A stretch of 64,000 nucleotides of DNA from Anaspis maculata (taxonomy: Eukaryota; Arthropoda; Insecta; Coleoptera; Scraptiidae), in NCBI GenBank assembly GCA_949128115.1, contig OX421966.1, positions 38,457,042 to 38,521,041 on the forward strand. The letters run 5' to 3'. The notes beneath the pieces were generated by a model. It was given only the letters and a program-made list of their open reading frames with translations, did not search any database and had not been told where the DNA came from. The translations under genes and the position numbers were made by a program. Within the stretch, counting starts at the first letter, position 1. Every line of letters starts with the position of its first letter. Below, in pieces: positions 47,148 to 58,306 of the stretch.

Positions 47148-49091
47148 TGTGGTATTCCCCCTCTGTTTTTTTTATACGTTGGTACCTGAAGTAGGTACGG
47201 TCGTTGACGTTGGTAGCGTTTGCCGATGGGAGAGGGAGATGGCGCTGTGCTAGGCGAGCGGCAGCCGCAGACAAAAAAGAGAATCAGCTGTGGTGACGAA
47301 CACGTGATTTTCAGTGCAACGAGAGTGCGTCGTTTTTACAATTTCAAGGTCGGTCTTTCTTTGATTATTGTACCGTGATTTTGGCTTTCACCTACTCACC
47401 TTATCATGCATTTCGATACTTATTTTGTCCGCAAAATTATTGTACATAGCCCGAAATTCTTTGTTCTCTTTGTCCCAACGGGCTTGCATAACCCGCAGTT
47501 TTTCTCCTTTGAAATCAAGGTGCTTTGCACTGCTTTGACATTTGTGTAATTTATCCACTCCCAAATGATCTCATTGCTGATAGCAAAGGCCGTAATCTAG
47601 TGGCACTTTGCGCACTCATGACGTGGCCTCAGAATTGCGCTGTCGCGCGTATTTCGAGGTTTCATTATTGCTTCTTTTCCACAAGTTACGTCACAAACAG
47701 TAAGACGACAAAAAGAAACTCTACTACGCCAAAATCAGCCGCTAAGTAGAGAACAGTACTTTTTATGATTCATTCACATTTCATTGCTCATTGTCGGGTT
47801 ATACCTGAGAGTAAAGAAAGGGAAGGAGACTTCCACGCTTTTCCGTGTCCGGGGGGGGGGGTCCACCCGCTCGTATAAATCTTCCTTGTTGAGTCTACTT
47901 ACTTTTCCTAATTTGGGGGGAAACTATGTAAAACGACGAAGAGAAGGCCACAGGCTGGTTGGCTCGAGTCGATTTTATTGTATGTGAATACTGTTTACTA
48001 GCCATTGTTCTTGTTCTGTTTTGTATGTAGTATGTATTTATGGGGTTTGTGATGGGTAACTGCTGGGGAAGTTTGGGCGAATGCGTTATGGATACTTCTT
48101 CTTTCTGTTTGCTCACTAAAAGTATGACCAACTCCAACTTCTCTACTTATTTATCTCTCACCTGTTTCTTGCTTATTTATCCACCTGTTTATCTCTTATT
48201 TGTTTTTTGTTCATTCATTTACACCATTATTTATCGTTTGTTTCTTGTTTATTTACCTACACCAATACCAATCATTCGTTTTCTTGCTGATTTATTCACT
48301 TGTTACCGATCATTTCTTTATTGTTTATTCATCTATCAATTTGACTCCTATTGTCTGTGAAATGTAAAAATTAATTGCTGAGCTTAAAGTTTTCTCCAAA
48401 GCGTAAGCGAGCGAGTTTTATTTTGTTGTTACGTAAATAACTTGTAAACGAAGCAAACGTTTCAAAAAGGTTCAAGCACCGATTCACGCTGACTTGATCA
48501 ATGCATCACTGGAGTGACTTCTATGTCATTCCATCAGGACTCATTCACACTCGACTTTTGCTCAGATCATTTGGGGAGGGATCTTTCAGCAATCAACCAG
48601 GCTATACACAGGTTTTTTTTTGACGTGTTCTTCTCATGTGTGCCTGTCAGCGATCACGTCACTTCTCCTTTGCGATTAAATTGACAGTTTGTTTCATGAT
48701 TTCTTGTTTTGTTTTGTTAATCTGATTTTGTGTTCATTTTATTGTTGTAAATTCCTGCATTGTCTGAATAGTTTGTAATGATTTGTTTTGTTTCATTTGT
48801 TTGTTTTGTTGTTCTTTATTCATGTGGTGTCATTTTATCACTGTCAATTTCTTGTTGTAAGGTGTTTTGAGAAAAGAAACAAATTAATTTGAAACTTTGC
48901 TAATTGATTTCCAATAAACATTCATTTTGCTTGATTCCATTCGCGTTTCATTCAAGAATTTAACCTCATCCCCAAGGACACATTCTCATCTAGAGTAAGA
49001 ACTCACACAACATAGGTAAAAGGTAAACAACGTTGGGAAGGGAAGGGACAACGACGATCACTGCCAAACATCGAAACAGGGTTACACTACA
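47148..49091 (+). mobile_element. Solo LTR, full length (1.94 kb)
   Basis: It begins TGTGGTATTCCCCC and ends GGGTTACACTACA. The flanks are GCTT (47144-47147) and GCTC (49092-49095), a duplication with one mismatch. It is the cleanest full copy of the LTR family and shows unoccupied sites for all three insertions found in 5844-23127. It contains no open frame of note. It lies in the right arm of F2 and so postdates it. Confidence 0.85.
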
Positions 49092-49096
49092 GCTCA

Positions 49097-49140
49097 CAGG
49101 GTGCAACATTGAGAATTTTCTCTCAAAATTGTACACCCTG
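49097..49140. repeat. Small hairpin with CAGGGTG ends
   Basis: CAGGGTGCAACATTGAGA pairs with TCTCAAAATTGTACACCCTG through a short AT loop. It lies directly beside the solo LTR inside F2. Confidence 0.55.
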
Positions 49141-50534
49141 TATTTCAACATGGAAATCGATTTCGTCTTCCATCCTGATTACAAATATATATCACACTAA
49201 CTTAGTGGTTTAGTCAAAAAAACGCCTGTGGAAAAATGGATAAATTTTGGTCCGGTTTTTAAAATTTCAAACTTGTCTTATGGACCGAAAACTCCCAAAA
49301 ATTTTGTCTTACGACCAGATTTTTAATTGAGGGGATTTTCCCACACAAAATCCAGTTGGTTTCATTCATGTATTTTATGACGTAAGTTTTTGGCCATTTC
49401 TTCGGAAATTGACAAGCTCATACCAGCCTAAAGCCCCCGGTCTGACATGTAAGACAAATCAACTGTTAACAACCTTATCAACGCACATCAGACCTACAGG
49501 GTTGATATCATGTACCTTATGAGGTAAGTTTTGAGGCACCAGCTCCCTGTCCATTATGACTGTCACGCAGTGGCGGATTAGGGGGGGGGGGGGGGGGCGG
49601 TCCGCCCCGGGCCTCGGGGCCTCAATCATCTGATGGGGCCTCCAATTTTCCTTGTTTGTAAAATATACTGAAAAAAAATTGGGATAAAATCCAAAGATTT
49701 CAATTTTTTCTCTCAATGGTCATTTTTTCGCATATTACTTAGGTGAGAAACATTGTTTTTCTATTTTTTCCATTTTAAAGTTACCTTGGCGGGCCCCATG
49801 ACAACAAGTTTGAGGGCCTACACACAGAGGCAATAGAGGTGTGTCTGTATCACGAAATCTCTAAGAATTATTTTACTTTAGGCTTTAGGGGCCCCGGCCC
49901 CGGATATCAGAGTGCCAGGGGCCTCAAGACTTTTGGAATTTTGTATTTTATTATTTCTTTTCAAAAGAGGGAAAAGACAAAACAACAAAATTATCTTGTC
50001 TGCGCGCTGCAGATAGTAGAAATTCATATTATTCCTAATTTTGTATAAACGAGTAGGTTTTAGCATTAAGTCAACAGTCCAAATCGAATTCAACATCCAA
50101 AGCGGAAACCGAACACTTCTTGTAGGTAGGTACTGGTGGTCAGTGGCATAGCCAAGGGGGGTAAAAGTGGACGAATGACCCCACCCCCTACCTCCCAAGC
50201 GCCCACGGCACTTCATCCCACACTAAACCGATACAGAAAAAAATTCTGGCGAAAATTTTCAAGAAGCGCAAAAGTTTTCTGAAAAGAAGTTTGATTATCA
50301 AGTAATTTTGGTGGAAGCATCAGAAACAGAAATCGCACAACACATGATATATACCGATTATCATCAGCATCATTATTATTATGCCAAAAAATGTCGCCTG
50401 CGGCGCTACTTCTTCCTGGCTTACACCCTCGTCGTTGCCTTTGCCCTCTCCGCCCTGAAATTCTGACTGCGCCACTGTGTGTTTTATAGTCAAGGTTACA
50501 ATTCATTTTTTGTCTCTTAGGCTTTTGCTCAATT

Positions 50535-51341
50535 GACCTTTCCAATTTTAGGAGATAGAAAATACATGGTTTTTCGAGGTCACCTTTGACGTTTTGACGT
50601 TTATGACGTTTGGACGTTTCGTTTCTGACTTTTGCGGGAATTTTGAATCGGTTAGCTATACTGTTCCCATTATCATGTGGGGAAAGTCACTAGAGCCCAT
50701 AAGGGAGTTTTTAATGGACGAAGTGATAGAGTTTTTTCGTAGTAAGATGCACGTGTCTGGTGCAGCATGATCCCTGCTGGTGCTGATGCAGCCACACTTC
50801 CATCAAGTTTGGGTCTTTCGTGAACCGGTGCATGCCGGGTGTATTCTTCTTATTCTCGCACTCGCATAGAGCGACACAACACCCTTGAACCATTTCTGTA
50901 TGCATCTTCTCAGTTTTCCACTACATATAACACACTCATTGGTAAGAACGAGGGTGAGAACAAGTGAAATCATGAAATCCATGCCGAAAATCAAATAAAT
51001 ACACGACAGAGCGCTTGTCAGATTCGAAAAATTTCCCATTGTCAGAAACGAAATGTCATATCTCAAGAAACATAGGGCGCTTTCCAATAACTGCGACAAG
51101 ACGGATACACAATGTCAAAGTGCACTTGCCAGCTCAATTCTAAACTCAGCCTCGCCAATGTTTCGATTGTGTCGACATGTGGTGCTATTACTGCTATTGG
51201 AACGCTAGCTGTGTCAAATTGTGTTCATATGTGTCGAATTGTGTCCTTATACGCCTTATTGGGAAGCGCCCAATGACCTCGATTAACCGTCTCTTATACG
51301 CATGACGTCACAGTAAAGAGAGACAACGGAAAATTGGAGAC
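50535..51341 (-). mobile_element. Element carrying a THAP fragment, 7-bp duplication
   Basis: CTCAATT flanks both sides (50528-50534, 51342-51348) and occurs once at the unoccupied site in the paralogous hAT (near 34327-34340). The ends GACCTTTCCAATTTT and AAAATTGGAGAC are imperfect inverted repeats. A 7-bp duplication and a THAP domain are both known from the P/Galileo superfamily. Assignment to it is inference. Confidence 0.65.
50711..50905 (-). pseudogene. THAP zinc-finger domain fragment, likely from a P-superfamily transposase
   Basis: The minus-strand frame contains CCVALCECENKK followed by GMHRFTKDPNLMEVWLHQ. This matches the start of a THAP domain: two N-terminal zinc-ligand cysteines, then the conserved HRFPKDP-x-x-x-x-x-WL block. 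A later CCTRHVHL could supply the C-x-x-H ligands, though spacing is short. THAP domains bind DNA in P-element-like transposases and some host proteins. The frame ends after the domain and no catalytic region follows within the 807-bp element, so this is a relic. A domesticated host THAP exon is less likely because it lies inside a defined insertion. Confidence 0.6.
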
Positions 51342-51476
51342 CTCAATTAGGGCAGGCCAGGGCGGGCCAAAAAGTCTGCCCCCCCCCTTCATATTCTCAA
51401 CTTTCATTCCTTAGGGGCCCCATCTCACAATTCCGCCCAGGGCCCCCAATTCCCTTAGTCCGCCACTGCTGTCACG

Positions 51477-52102
51477 TAAAAATTTCGCTGACCGCAAACG
51501 CGGCGTGATTGGTGTGACGTAACCGGCCAAGAAACCACCCAACGCTTCACACGTATGACGGCGTAGGTACCTTCCCCCGAGTCGAGAACGTCACTGTCGC
51601 GGACTGTCAAGAATCTTCAGCGTTTGGCGGCCTTAGGAATTCTGGTCTCAATTTCGGATAAATCTTTCATAATTATCATGAAGAATTATGGGTGCCAGTT
51701 CTGCTTTGTCAAGTTACCTTAAGTCATGCATCTTTCAAATTTTGTCGAACAAAATTATAAGCCACTCAGAAAATAGGCCATCCACAATGACGTTAATTCA
51801 ACGTAATGTTATGGACCATTTTAATAAGTACATTATGGGAATATTCGTGCAGTCAGTCATCGGTCGGTACAGCAGAGGCGTTAATATGGTTCAGGTTCGA
51901 GTTGGCGGGAGTTGGGGATTTGATAGATTGATAAAGAAATTTAGTTGTCAAGTGTTCACCGGGTGTTTCGCTTGAATTTCTTGCTGTAGATTTATACAGG
52001 GTGAAGCAGGAAAAGAAAAGAAGAAGCAATCACATGTACGGGCTATAACTGTGATGTTGATAGTGATTATTCGTCTGAGGAGAAGGGAGCAACTAGAGGA
52101 AA
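51477..52102. other. Unassigned short interval
   Basis: No element ends or coding signals were recognised between two hAT elements. A 95-codon plus frame (51688-51975) has no family features. Confidence 0.3.
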
Positions 52103-52110
52103 GGGGAAAG

Positions 52111-52352
52111 CAGGGCCGTCCCTTGACATTTGGCCGCCCTCGTGCAAAAACTGTTAGACCGCCCCCTTCTCCCATTTTTTTTTATGTCAAATTTTGTGTA
52201 TAGCTTTTTTAATAAAAAAGTTTAAAATGTTCATGGGCGGCCGCGGAGGCAAAATATTAAAAGCAAAAAAAAAAAAAAATGGAAAAAACGCCCCCTGAAT
52301 CTGGCCGCCCTTGTGCCATGCACGAGTTGCACGCCCGCTTAAGAAGGACCTG
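52111..52352. mobile_element. Short hAT-type MITE (242 bp)
   Basis: The ends CAGGGCCGTCC and GGACCTG are flanked by GGGGAAAG and GGGAAAAG (one mismatch in 8). Subterminal GGCCGCCCTCGTGC and GGCCGCCCTTGTGC repeat inside. It contains a 15-bp A run. Confidence 0.65.
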
Positions 52353-52458
52353 GGGAAAAGGGACCACGCACCACTTGGTCCCATTCTGTGACGTGCGTCC
52401 ATGAAAATAGTGCGACGCAATAAATCATTATCTTGGAATCCGGTCGTTTTCCATCAAA

Positions 52459-52565
52459 CTATCTGGGAGTACTGTTGAGCCAGAAGTTTTATGCAGATGA
52501 TACTGTGCTGTGTTTCGATACTAGTAAAAGTCCAAATGAAGATGGACTAAAGGTAACCTCTGTCA
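52459..52565 (+). pseudogene. Reverse-transcriptase fragment (non-LTR type), YADD box
   Basis: The plus frame reads KFYADDTVLCFDTSKSP. YADD (codons at 52490-52501) is the catalytic aspartate box of reverse transcriptases, and the following TVLCF fits LINE enzymes. Only about 35 codons are recognisable before a stop near 52571, and upstream palm motifs are not visible. I take it as a short truncated LINE remnant. Chance occurrence is possible but unlikely given the residues on both sides. Confidence 0.5.
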
Positions 52566-52826
52566 CCGAATAATGAATAATGAATATATTCACAATTTGG
52601 AAGGTGAACTATTTACTTTGGGAAACTAATATGATCCTACTCACATTGAAATGATCTTGACAAGTGACTTTTCCTTCCATAAGTTTAAGGACGGCCCTTC
52701 ACTTCCTTCTTCCTAAAGGAGACCCCTGAATAATCACTGTCCCCCCGTGAATATTTGAAGCTCGGCACAACTTCACTAGATAGATCACTAGGCAAAGAAA
52801 CTATAGGGGGGCCGTGATTATGGCGT

Positions 52827-53363
52827 ATGTATCTACTTTCTCTATCTAGTGATCTATCCGGAGCAGCTCCTGACGTAAAACAAAAGCGGCTAATAGAAGC
52901 GGAAATGCCCAATGCGCTGTTGCCGCACGTCAGACATATTTGGAACGTTTCCATAGCGGGTGCCAAGGTGACGTTATATGTTCCCGCGACCTATACGCAG
53001 CATCGCGCGGAAGTAGCGCTTTCACACAGACATGATGGAGTTACGAATGTTAGTGATGATGTTGCGGCTGACTCTCAATATCGTTCAGCATATTGGAGGG
53101 TCACCGTGCGGTTGGCAACACTGAGCTTGTGCCGTAACGAGAAGGTGCCTAATGGTTCATCTACATTCGAAAACATCTTTCGACCAAGTGTCCGGAAGCG
53201 TCGGCTTCGCAGATACTCTGATGAGCTCTCGAAGTACGGCACTTCCACCAATTGTGCAGATGTGCCTTATTCGCGCGTCATAATCTCCAGCGAGTTCCGT
53301 AACTTTAAGTTTCCGCGCAATTTTCTCAAGATTAAACGCCACTTGAATTTCACACGGCGCTAA
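52827..53363 (+). other. Longest open frame in the window (178 codons), unidentified
   Basis: The frame starts at an ATG at 52827 and ends with CGGCGCTAA. The translation is basic at the C-terminus (RPSVRKRRLRRYSDELSKYG). I recognise no domain, signal peptide or membrane segment. The complementary strand of the same DNA (53157-53387) is also open and is the strand whose reading is better conserved in the relative at 57.5-57.7 kb. The plus frame may therefore be a shadow of a minus-strand relic. A 13-bp inverted repeat GATAGATCACTAG lies near its start (52781, 52845). Confidence 0.3.
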
Positions 53364-53387
53364 ATACACTAGTAGAATAGAACACAC
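53195..53387 (-). pseudogene. Unidentified coding relic, paralogue near 57.6 kb
   Basis: Minus-strand reading gives ELAGDYDARIRHI and then SAVLRELIRVSAKP. The 57.6-kb copy gives KLVGDHDARIRHV and AAVHLKLARIFAKP, separated by a stop and a frame change. Conserved residues in this frame at two loci suggest an ancestral protein encoded on this strand, either a TE protein or retrocopied host protein. I do not recognise it. No start codon can be assigned with confidence. Confidence 0.35.
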
Positions 53388-53390
53388 TAG

Positions 53391-54198
53391 TTAAGTAATA
53401 AAACAAATTGTCAGGTTGTTACCTACCTATAGGTATACTGCTGTACAAGAGCATACTAGGTCTTATAATACTAATACTCCGTTGAGCTTACATTCTCCGA
53501 AGTTTTCACCCACTTATCTGCGTGTCTGCAATGTTGTTTTTTGGCACGAAATGCAAGCATTAACGTCGCTCTATTATGTTAAAAAGGACGTAGATGCTCA
53601 CAATGAATGCACCGTCTCGTACTTCCGGTGTAAACATCGATTCTGATAGGGCACAACATCCAGGTGTTGGGACCATCAGGCCGCAGCTCGGCGCAGCGTC
53701 TCGGGGAAACACCCCCATTGTGTTTCCACCAGACGAGGAGAAGAAAATCGCTGAGCCTAATGGATTCCACCGCTGAAAAATCGTCCGACCGCGCGCTCTT
53801 CGTCTCTCTCGATCCCCCTTTGTTGGAAATTTCAAAAAATAATCCTTGCGGCGTACCTAAAGGTAGGTATGTGTCGAAAAAATATAAACACAGAAAGAAG
53901 TGATTGATTATGATTGGTCAACGGATTATTGAGGAACGTATGTTTTAATGGACTAATGCTGGATTTGGTATTACAACGTGTTGTGGTAATTTCCAATTTG
54001 GTTTCTGCCTGAATACATCCCAGTTAGGCAGGATAAATATTGCTATTCACACATTTATACGAGTATAATGGCATTTTGCTCGATTTTGCCGCATGCTTGC
54101 ATTAGCGATTCAAGGACGGGTTTAGATTATGTCAATAGCCGAATAATGCTATTGAGAGTCCAAGGTGTGCTCCCGAGTCCCGAGAATATGTAGGTACA
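53391..54198. other. Unassigned interval with overlapping open frames
   Basis: 53560-53890 is open on both strands in several frames and is GC-richer than its surroundings. One plus frame (53594-53776) reads GTIRPQLGAASRGNTPIVF in part and looks protein-like, but I know no match. It could be a single exon. The rest shows nothing. Confidence 0.3.
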
Positions 54199-54200
54199 TA

Positions 54201-55102
54201 CAGGGTTATTCAAAAGTCCGGAATAAAATTCATAATTTTTTTCCATATTTATTTCGGAAAAAACGCTCGAACAGGTCAATTTCTAAAAACGGTAAGCCGT
54301 TTTTTCATGACACGTGTCATGTTCTACCGTCAACCCCCTAACCCCAAGCCACCCTTAGTATTTTTTTTCAAATAGCACCCTATGGCTTGTGGGGGCTCGT
54401 TGGAAAGCTTGTCAAAAACTCTATTCAGATCTACCATTGAAAATCGGATCGGACGCTTCACCGTGAAGTTTTGAGGAACCCCAGTTTTACTTAACAGTCC
54501 GGAATAAAATTCATAATTTTTTTCCATATTAATTTCGGAAAAAACGCTCGAACAGGTCGATTTCTAAAAACGGTAAGCCGTTTTTTCATGACACGTGTCA
54601 TGTTCTACCGTCAACCCTCTAACCCCAAGCCACCCATTTGCCGGGTGCCATTTGAAGAAAAATACTAAGGGTGGCTTGGGGTTAGGGGGTTGACGGTAGA
54701 ATATGACACGTGTCATGAAAAAATGGCTTACCGTTTTTAGAAATCGACCTGTTCGAGCGTTTTTTCCGAAATTAATATGGAAAAAAATTATGAATTTTAT
54801 TCCGGACTGTCAGTAAAACTGGGGTTCCTCAAAACTTCACGGTGAAGCGTCCGATCCGATTTTCAATGGTAGATCTGAATAGAGTTTTTGACAAGCTTTC
54901 CAACGAGCTCCCACAAGCCATGGGGTGCCATTTGAAAAAAAATACTAAGGGTAGCTTGGGGTTAGGGGGTTGACGGTAGAACAAGACACGTGTCATGGAA
55001 AAACGGCTTAATGTTTTTAGAAATCGACCTGTTCGAGCGTTTTTTCCGAAATGAATATGGAAAAAAATTATGAATTTTATTCCGGACTTTTGAATAACCC
55101 TG
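54201..55102. mobile_element. TA-flanked palindrome with internally duplicated arms (902 bp)
   Basis: The ends CAGGGTTATTCAAAAGTCCG and its complement are flanked by TA (54199-54200, 55103-55104). The centre is near 54650. Each arm contains the same roughly 130-bp block twice (54212-54345 and 54497-54640 on the left; mirrored on the right), so four copies exist. Every block has the palindrome TGACACGTGTCA. The long minus frames here are shadows of the inverted repeat. It is Tc1/mariner-like by its TA target. Confidence 0.85.
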
Positions 55103-56949
55103 TATATATAATTCACCAGTGGACATCCTAAAGGTGCGTACAGACCTGAGCACTTTTTCGCGGACGAACAGTGCTCGCGGACACGTGCGTGCGTGTGGAC
55201 GGGACACACGCACGCATGATGTTCGCAGACGCACAGTTTCAACGCACAGAGCCCGTTCCGAGGCACGGATTCGTGTTCGCGACGCACAATGCCGTCCGCA
55301 CATGAAAAACGCTCAAAATTCATGATGGACTAGGAAACCCAAAACATACTCATTCGATAGGTATTCAAAATGGGCTTGTACCATCTTCTTATCTTTCACT
55401 CACCTCACGGATTTCCGTTGGAATTACCGTTTTTAGGTTCTTCTAGAAAATATCACGAAATCCCGTGAATTTGAACTAAACTCGTCGAATCTCAAGAACT
55501 AAAAGCACTATCAGAAAAATTTCTTCGCTGGCGCTTAGAGCTAAGCTCTGCGGTGCTCACGTTGAGAATATTTTCAGGTTCACGGTAATAGGTGGCCCCA
55601 CAAAAATTGGAAATCAAAGAATTGCACAGCCAAATAATGAAAAAGACGCGAAATCTTCGACCAGCGATGGACTATGTTAAATTTTCAAAATAGAAGGGTA
55701 TATATGCGACGTTATATTTGAAGAAGACATTGAAAAAGTTTTATCCTCGAAGAAAATGACAATTTGGTGTGTCCTCTGGAAGGTACTGATTTTCAAAGGT
55801 AGATCTCGGATGCGTAATTTTAGGTTTTGAAATATTCCTTGTTTTTTGGATCAATATTCAAAGTAGTTTACACCTAAAGATGCCAACACGTTTTCTGAAG
55901 AATAGAATGAATGGTGGAATAAGTGAGCAGTGGTTCTCTGATCCAAAGATGGCTGGTGGCGTATGTCTTCATGTTAAATAATTCTTCAATGAAGAATTAA
56001 TCCTTCCGCCAAAGTTAGAATGATGAGCAATTTTTTTCCAATGCCCAAAGTGTTATTGCCTACAGAGTTGAAACGTCCATTGTCCCTCAGGCTCTTTTCT
56101 ATTTTCTTGAGTCATTATTAGTGTTATCAATAATTTGTGCTTTTGCGTTCCATTTTGCTTTCCTAAATTTCTTTCGAATACATGTTTATGCAGTGGAGAC
56201 ATAATTATTGGAACTTGACTGCTGAATCATTATCATAAGTATCAAAGCTGACTCTTTGTCAAATGGACTTGGCAGAGTCCTGAAAAATTTCAACACTAAA
56301 ATTGAACCAAAAGGTCATCGATGGTATTTCATTGTACAAGCTAAGCGCCACAAATTTTCGGTCAAGCACAAATTTTGGTCATTACTCGTTACTGAAACGA
56401 TTTTGATCTGCTTGAATTGCCTCTGTGCAGTGTTAGACAATGTGGTGTATTTGAATTTTAGAACAAATGAGGTTACGTGAAATTGTTTCGAAATAAGACA
56501 ATGCAACTTTTAATCAAAAACACCATGCGATACAGGCCCTACTAAGGATGGTTTGCAAATATTAGGCCTCATACATCACATAGCTTCGATAGATTATATT
56601 ATTATATAGAAAAAAGCTTCTTGAGTACAAAAATGTAAGTAAAAAGTCTTCATTCAGTGCCGCAAATGAGTACTGACGCTGTAATCAAATTGTTCACGGA
56701 GAAATGGGCGGCTCTGCACCAGATCAAGCAAATAATGTTATTGGATGTTATTGTGTCGGTCCTTCTCTCAGGTATTATGTTGTGAAGGAAGGTGAAGGAT
56801 TAAGGCTCTTTCGCAAGGAACACTGAGCATGAGTCCCATGAAAATACGCAAGAGGCAAAAAAAAAAGAATTATTGCCATAATTTTTGAGTTTGTGAGAGA
56901 ATCTTTCATATATAAACTTTGAAGGGAACTGGGGCATAAGTTAATCCTT

Positions 56950-57490
56950 CATCATACAACTTAAACGACCTAGAAAACTTATTCCAGTTGAGGAATCATG
57001 AGTTTTCTTGGATTTTAATTGTTAGGTATTTGAAAGTCGCGATTTCGAGGCATTTTCCAAAGTTTCAAACCCAAATATCTCGGAAATGAAGCCTCTATTC
57101 AACATTTTACAAGAGTTACTTTTTCTTCTAAATTGAACAAGAAATCCAAAAAAAGAAAGTATAATTTCTCAAAAATATCCAGTGGCATAGAAAATGAGGT
57201 GGGAGAAGTTGAACGATTCCTCCGTATCTACGCCACTGGACAGTTTTGACAAAAGTTATGCACGTCAAGTGATAAATATCTATCCTGTGATCATTTGTAC
57301 CAAATTTGGTTGAAATCGCTCAAATGACTTGAGAGTTATTGTAAAAAAAAGATTTTAAAAACAGAACTTTGAAGGGCTCTATCTTCCTTAGGACGCGTTT
57401 TGAAGCAAAATTAAATTATGCATGTCGACCTAGTTTTCGACGGACCATCGAATGGTGAATTATTGCTACTATAACCTGGACCGCCCTGTA
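56950..57490. repeat. Relative of the foldback at 2788-3764
   Basis: It shares the general order of the 2788-3764 element, with GAAGGGCTSTATCT and a CCTGTA end. An internal hairpin runs from CCAGTGGCATAGA (57180) to TCTACGCCACTGG (57228). The left boundary is unclear. Confidence 0.45.
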
Positions 57491-57599
57491 TAGCGTCTTG
57501 TAATCGAGAATATTCCAGCTTTACTCAGAAAAGCCGCCAAGGTTCTCGTCGCTCCCAATGTCGTTGCTGTGTTCTTCAGCATTAAGCGGCAATCCATTC

Positions 57600-57725
57600 G
57601 CAATAGCCCTGGAAAAGTCGATCGGCTTCGCGAATATTCTGGCAAGTTTCAGATGCACGGCTGCTTCGCCATTTATAATTGTTTAGGTACGTGTCTTATT
57701 CGCGCGTCGTGGTCTCCAACAAGTT
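57600..57725 (-). pseudogene. Diverged copy of the 53.2-kb coding relic
   Basis: Minus-strand reading contains LVGDHDARIRHV (about 57690-57725) and, after a stop and frame change, AAVHLKLARIFAKP (about 57625-57668). These match residues at 53195-53300. The reading is broken, so this is a pseudogene of the same unidentified protein. Confidence 0.35.
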
Positions 57726-58224
57726 TCGTATCAATATTAACATTGTTGTCATGTCCGCTTGTCTTCGGATGATCTTCAACTACCTACTTTTGAATGACAT
57801 TTCCTATTTCCATAACCATAATATCGATTCATGGCCGTTTGGGAAGAGGTGATCTGGTGATCAAAACCTTATCTTTTTTTCTACAGACCCGTTGGTTGGC
57901 GTCTTTGAGTAGTCGAAATAATTGCCAATGACTTATTATTGGTCTATTAGGAGATCACAAAATATTGTTTCTCAAGGTACTTATTCTTCAGATGGTCTAG
58001 GAGGATATAAAATACCGTTTCTGATGTTCTTCTTCAGATGGTCTTTCAATCATTTGAAATTTTTGGGAACATAGTTTTCTGAGCCATTGGGTGTTCTTGA
58101 CAAGTTTAACCACTCGCTGATAACTGACTTGCAAGTCCATTTCATGGCTCCGCAACCGCATTGCATTCCACCGCTATCATATGATTTACTGGAGATGTCC
58201 AAAATTAAATTTTCAGGGCCGTTG

Positions 58225-58306
58225 GTGTCTTCCGATGCCCAGTCATTTTACCTCCAATAGCCTTGTCTTCCGATGCCCAGTCATTTTACCTCCAGTAGCC
58301 TTCTTC
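58225..58306 (+). repeat. Short tandem duplication
   Basis: GTCTTCCGATGCCCAGTCAT plus the following TTTACCTCCARTAGCCTT occurs twice in direct tandem with one difference. Related TTCTTCAGATGGTC words recur near 57990, 58028 and 58303, suggesting a degenerate repeat family. Confidence 0.7.

Larger units (their letters stand above)
44059..49554. mobile_element. 5.5-kb foldback with CATCCTAACTCGA motif array (F2)
   Basis: The ends ATGGACAGGGAGCTGGTG (44059) and CACCAGCTCCCTGTCCAT (ending 49554) are perfect inverted repeats. The arms align inward through CTCATAAGGTACATGAT, GGGGGCTTTAGGCTGGTAT and CGACGTGCGAAT. About seven copies of CATCCTAACTYGA occur in both orientations (near 44469, 45712, 45750, 45784, 46829, 46895, 47091). 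An LTR, a hAT and a TA-flanked MITE have inserted into it. No transposase was found. Confidence 0.7.
49568..51468 (+). mobile_element. hAT-type element, family 1, copy C, with nested insertion
   Basis: The ends CAGTGGCGGATTAGGGGG and CCCTTAGTCCGCCACTG are flanked by a perfect 8-bp duplication CTGTCACG (49560-49567, 51469-51476). The sequence is collinear with 33352-34459 except for an 807-bp insertion at 50535-51341. It begins 14 bp beyond the right end of F2. Confidence 0.9.

Noticed and set aside
53195..53387. The minus-strand relic loosely resembles a histone H2A C-terminus (a G-D... then T-I-G-G pattern).
   Set aside because: Only scattered residues agree, the order does not hold in the second copy, and no core histone-fold motif is visible.
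54829..55323. 164-codon and overlapping 113-codon minus-strand frames.
   Set aside because: They read through the inverted arms of a palindromic element and into CpG-rich terminal repeats; the residues merely reflect repeat composition.
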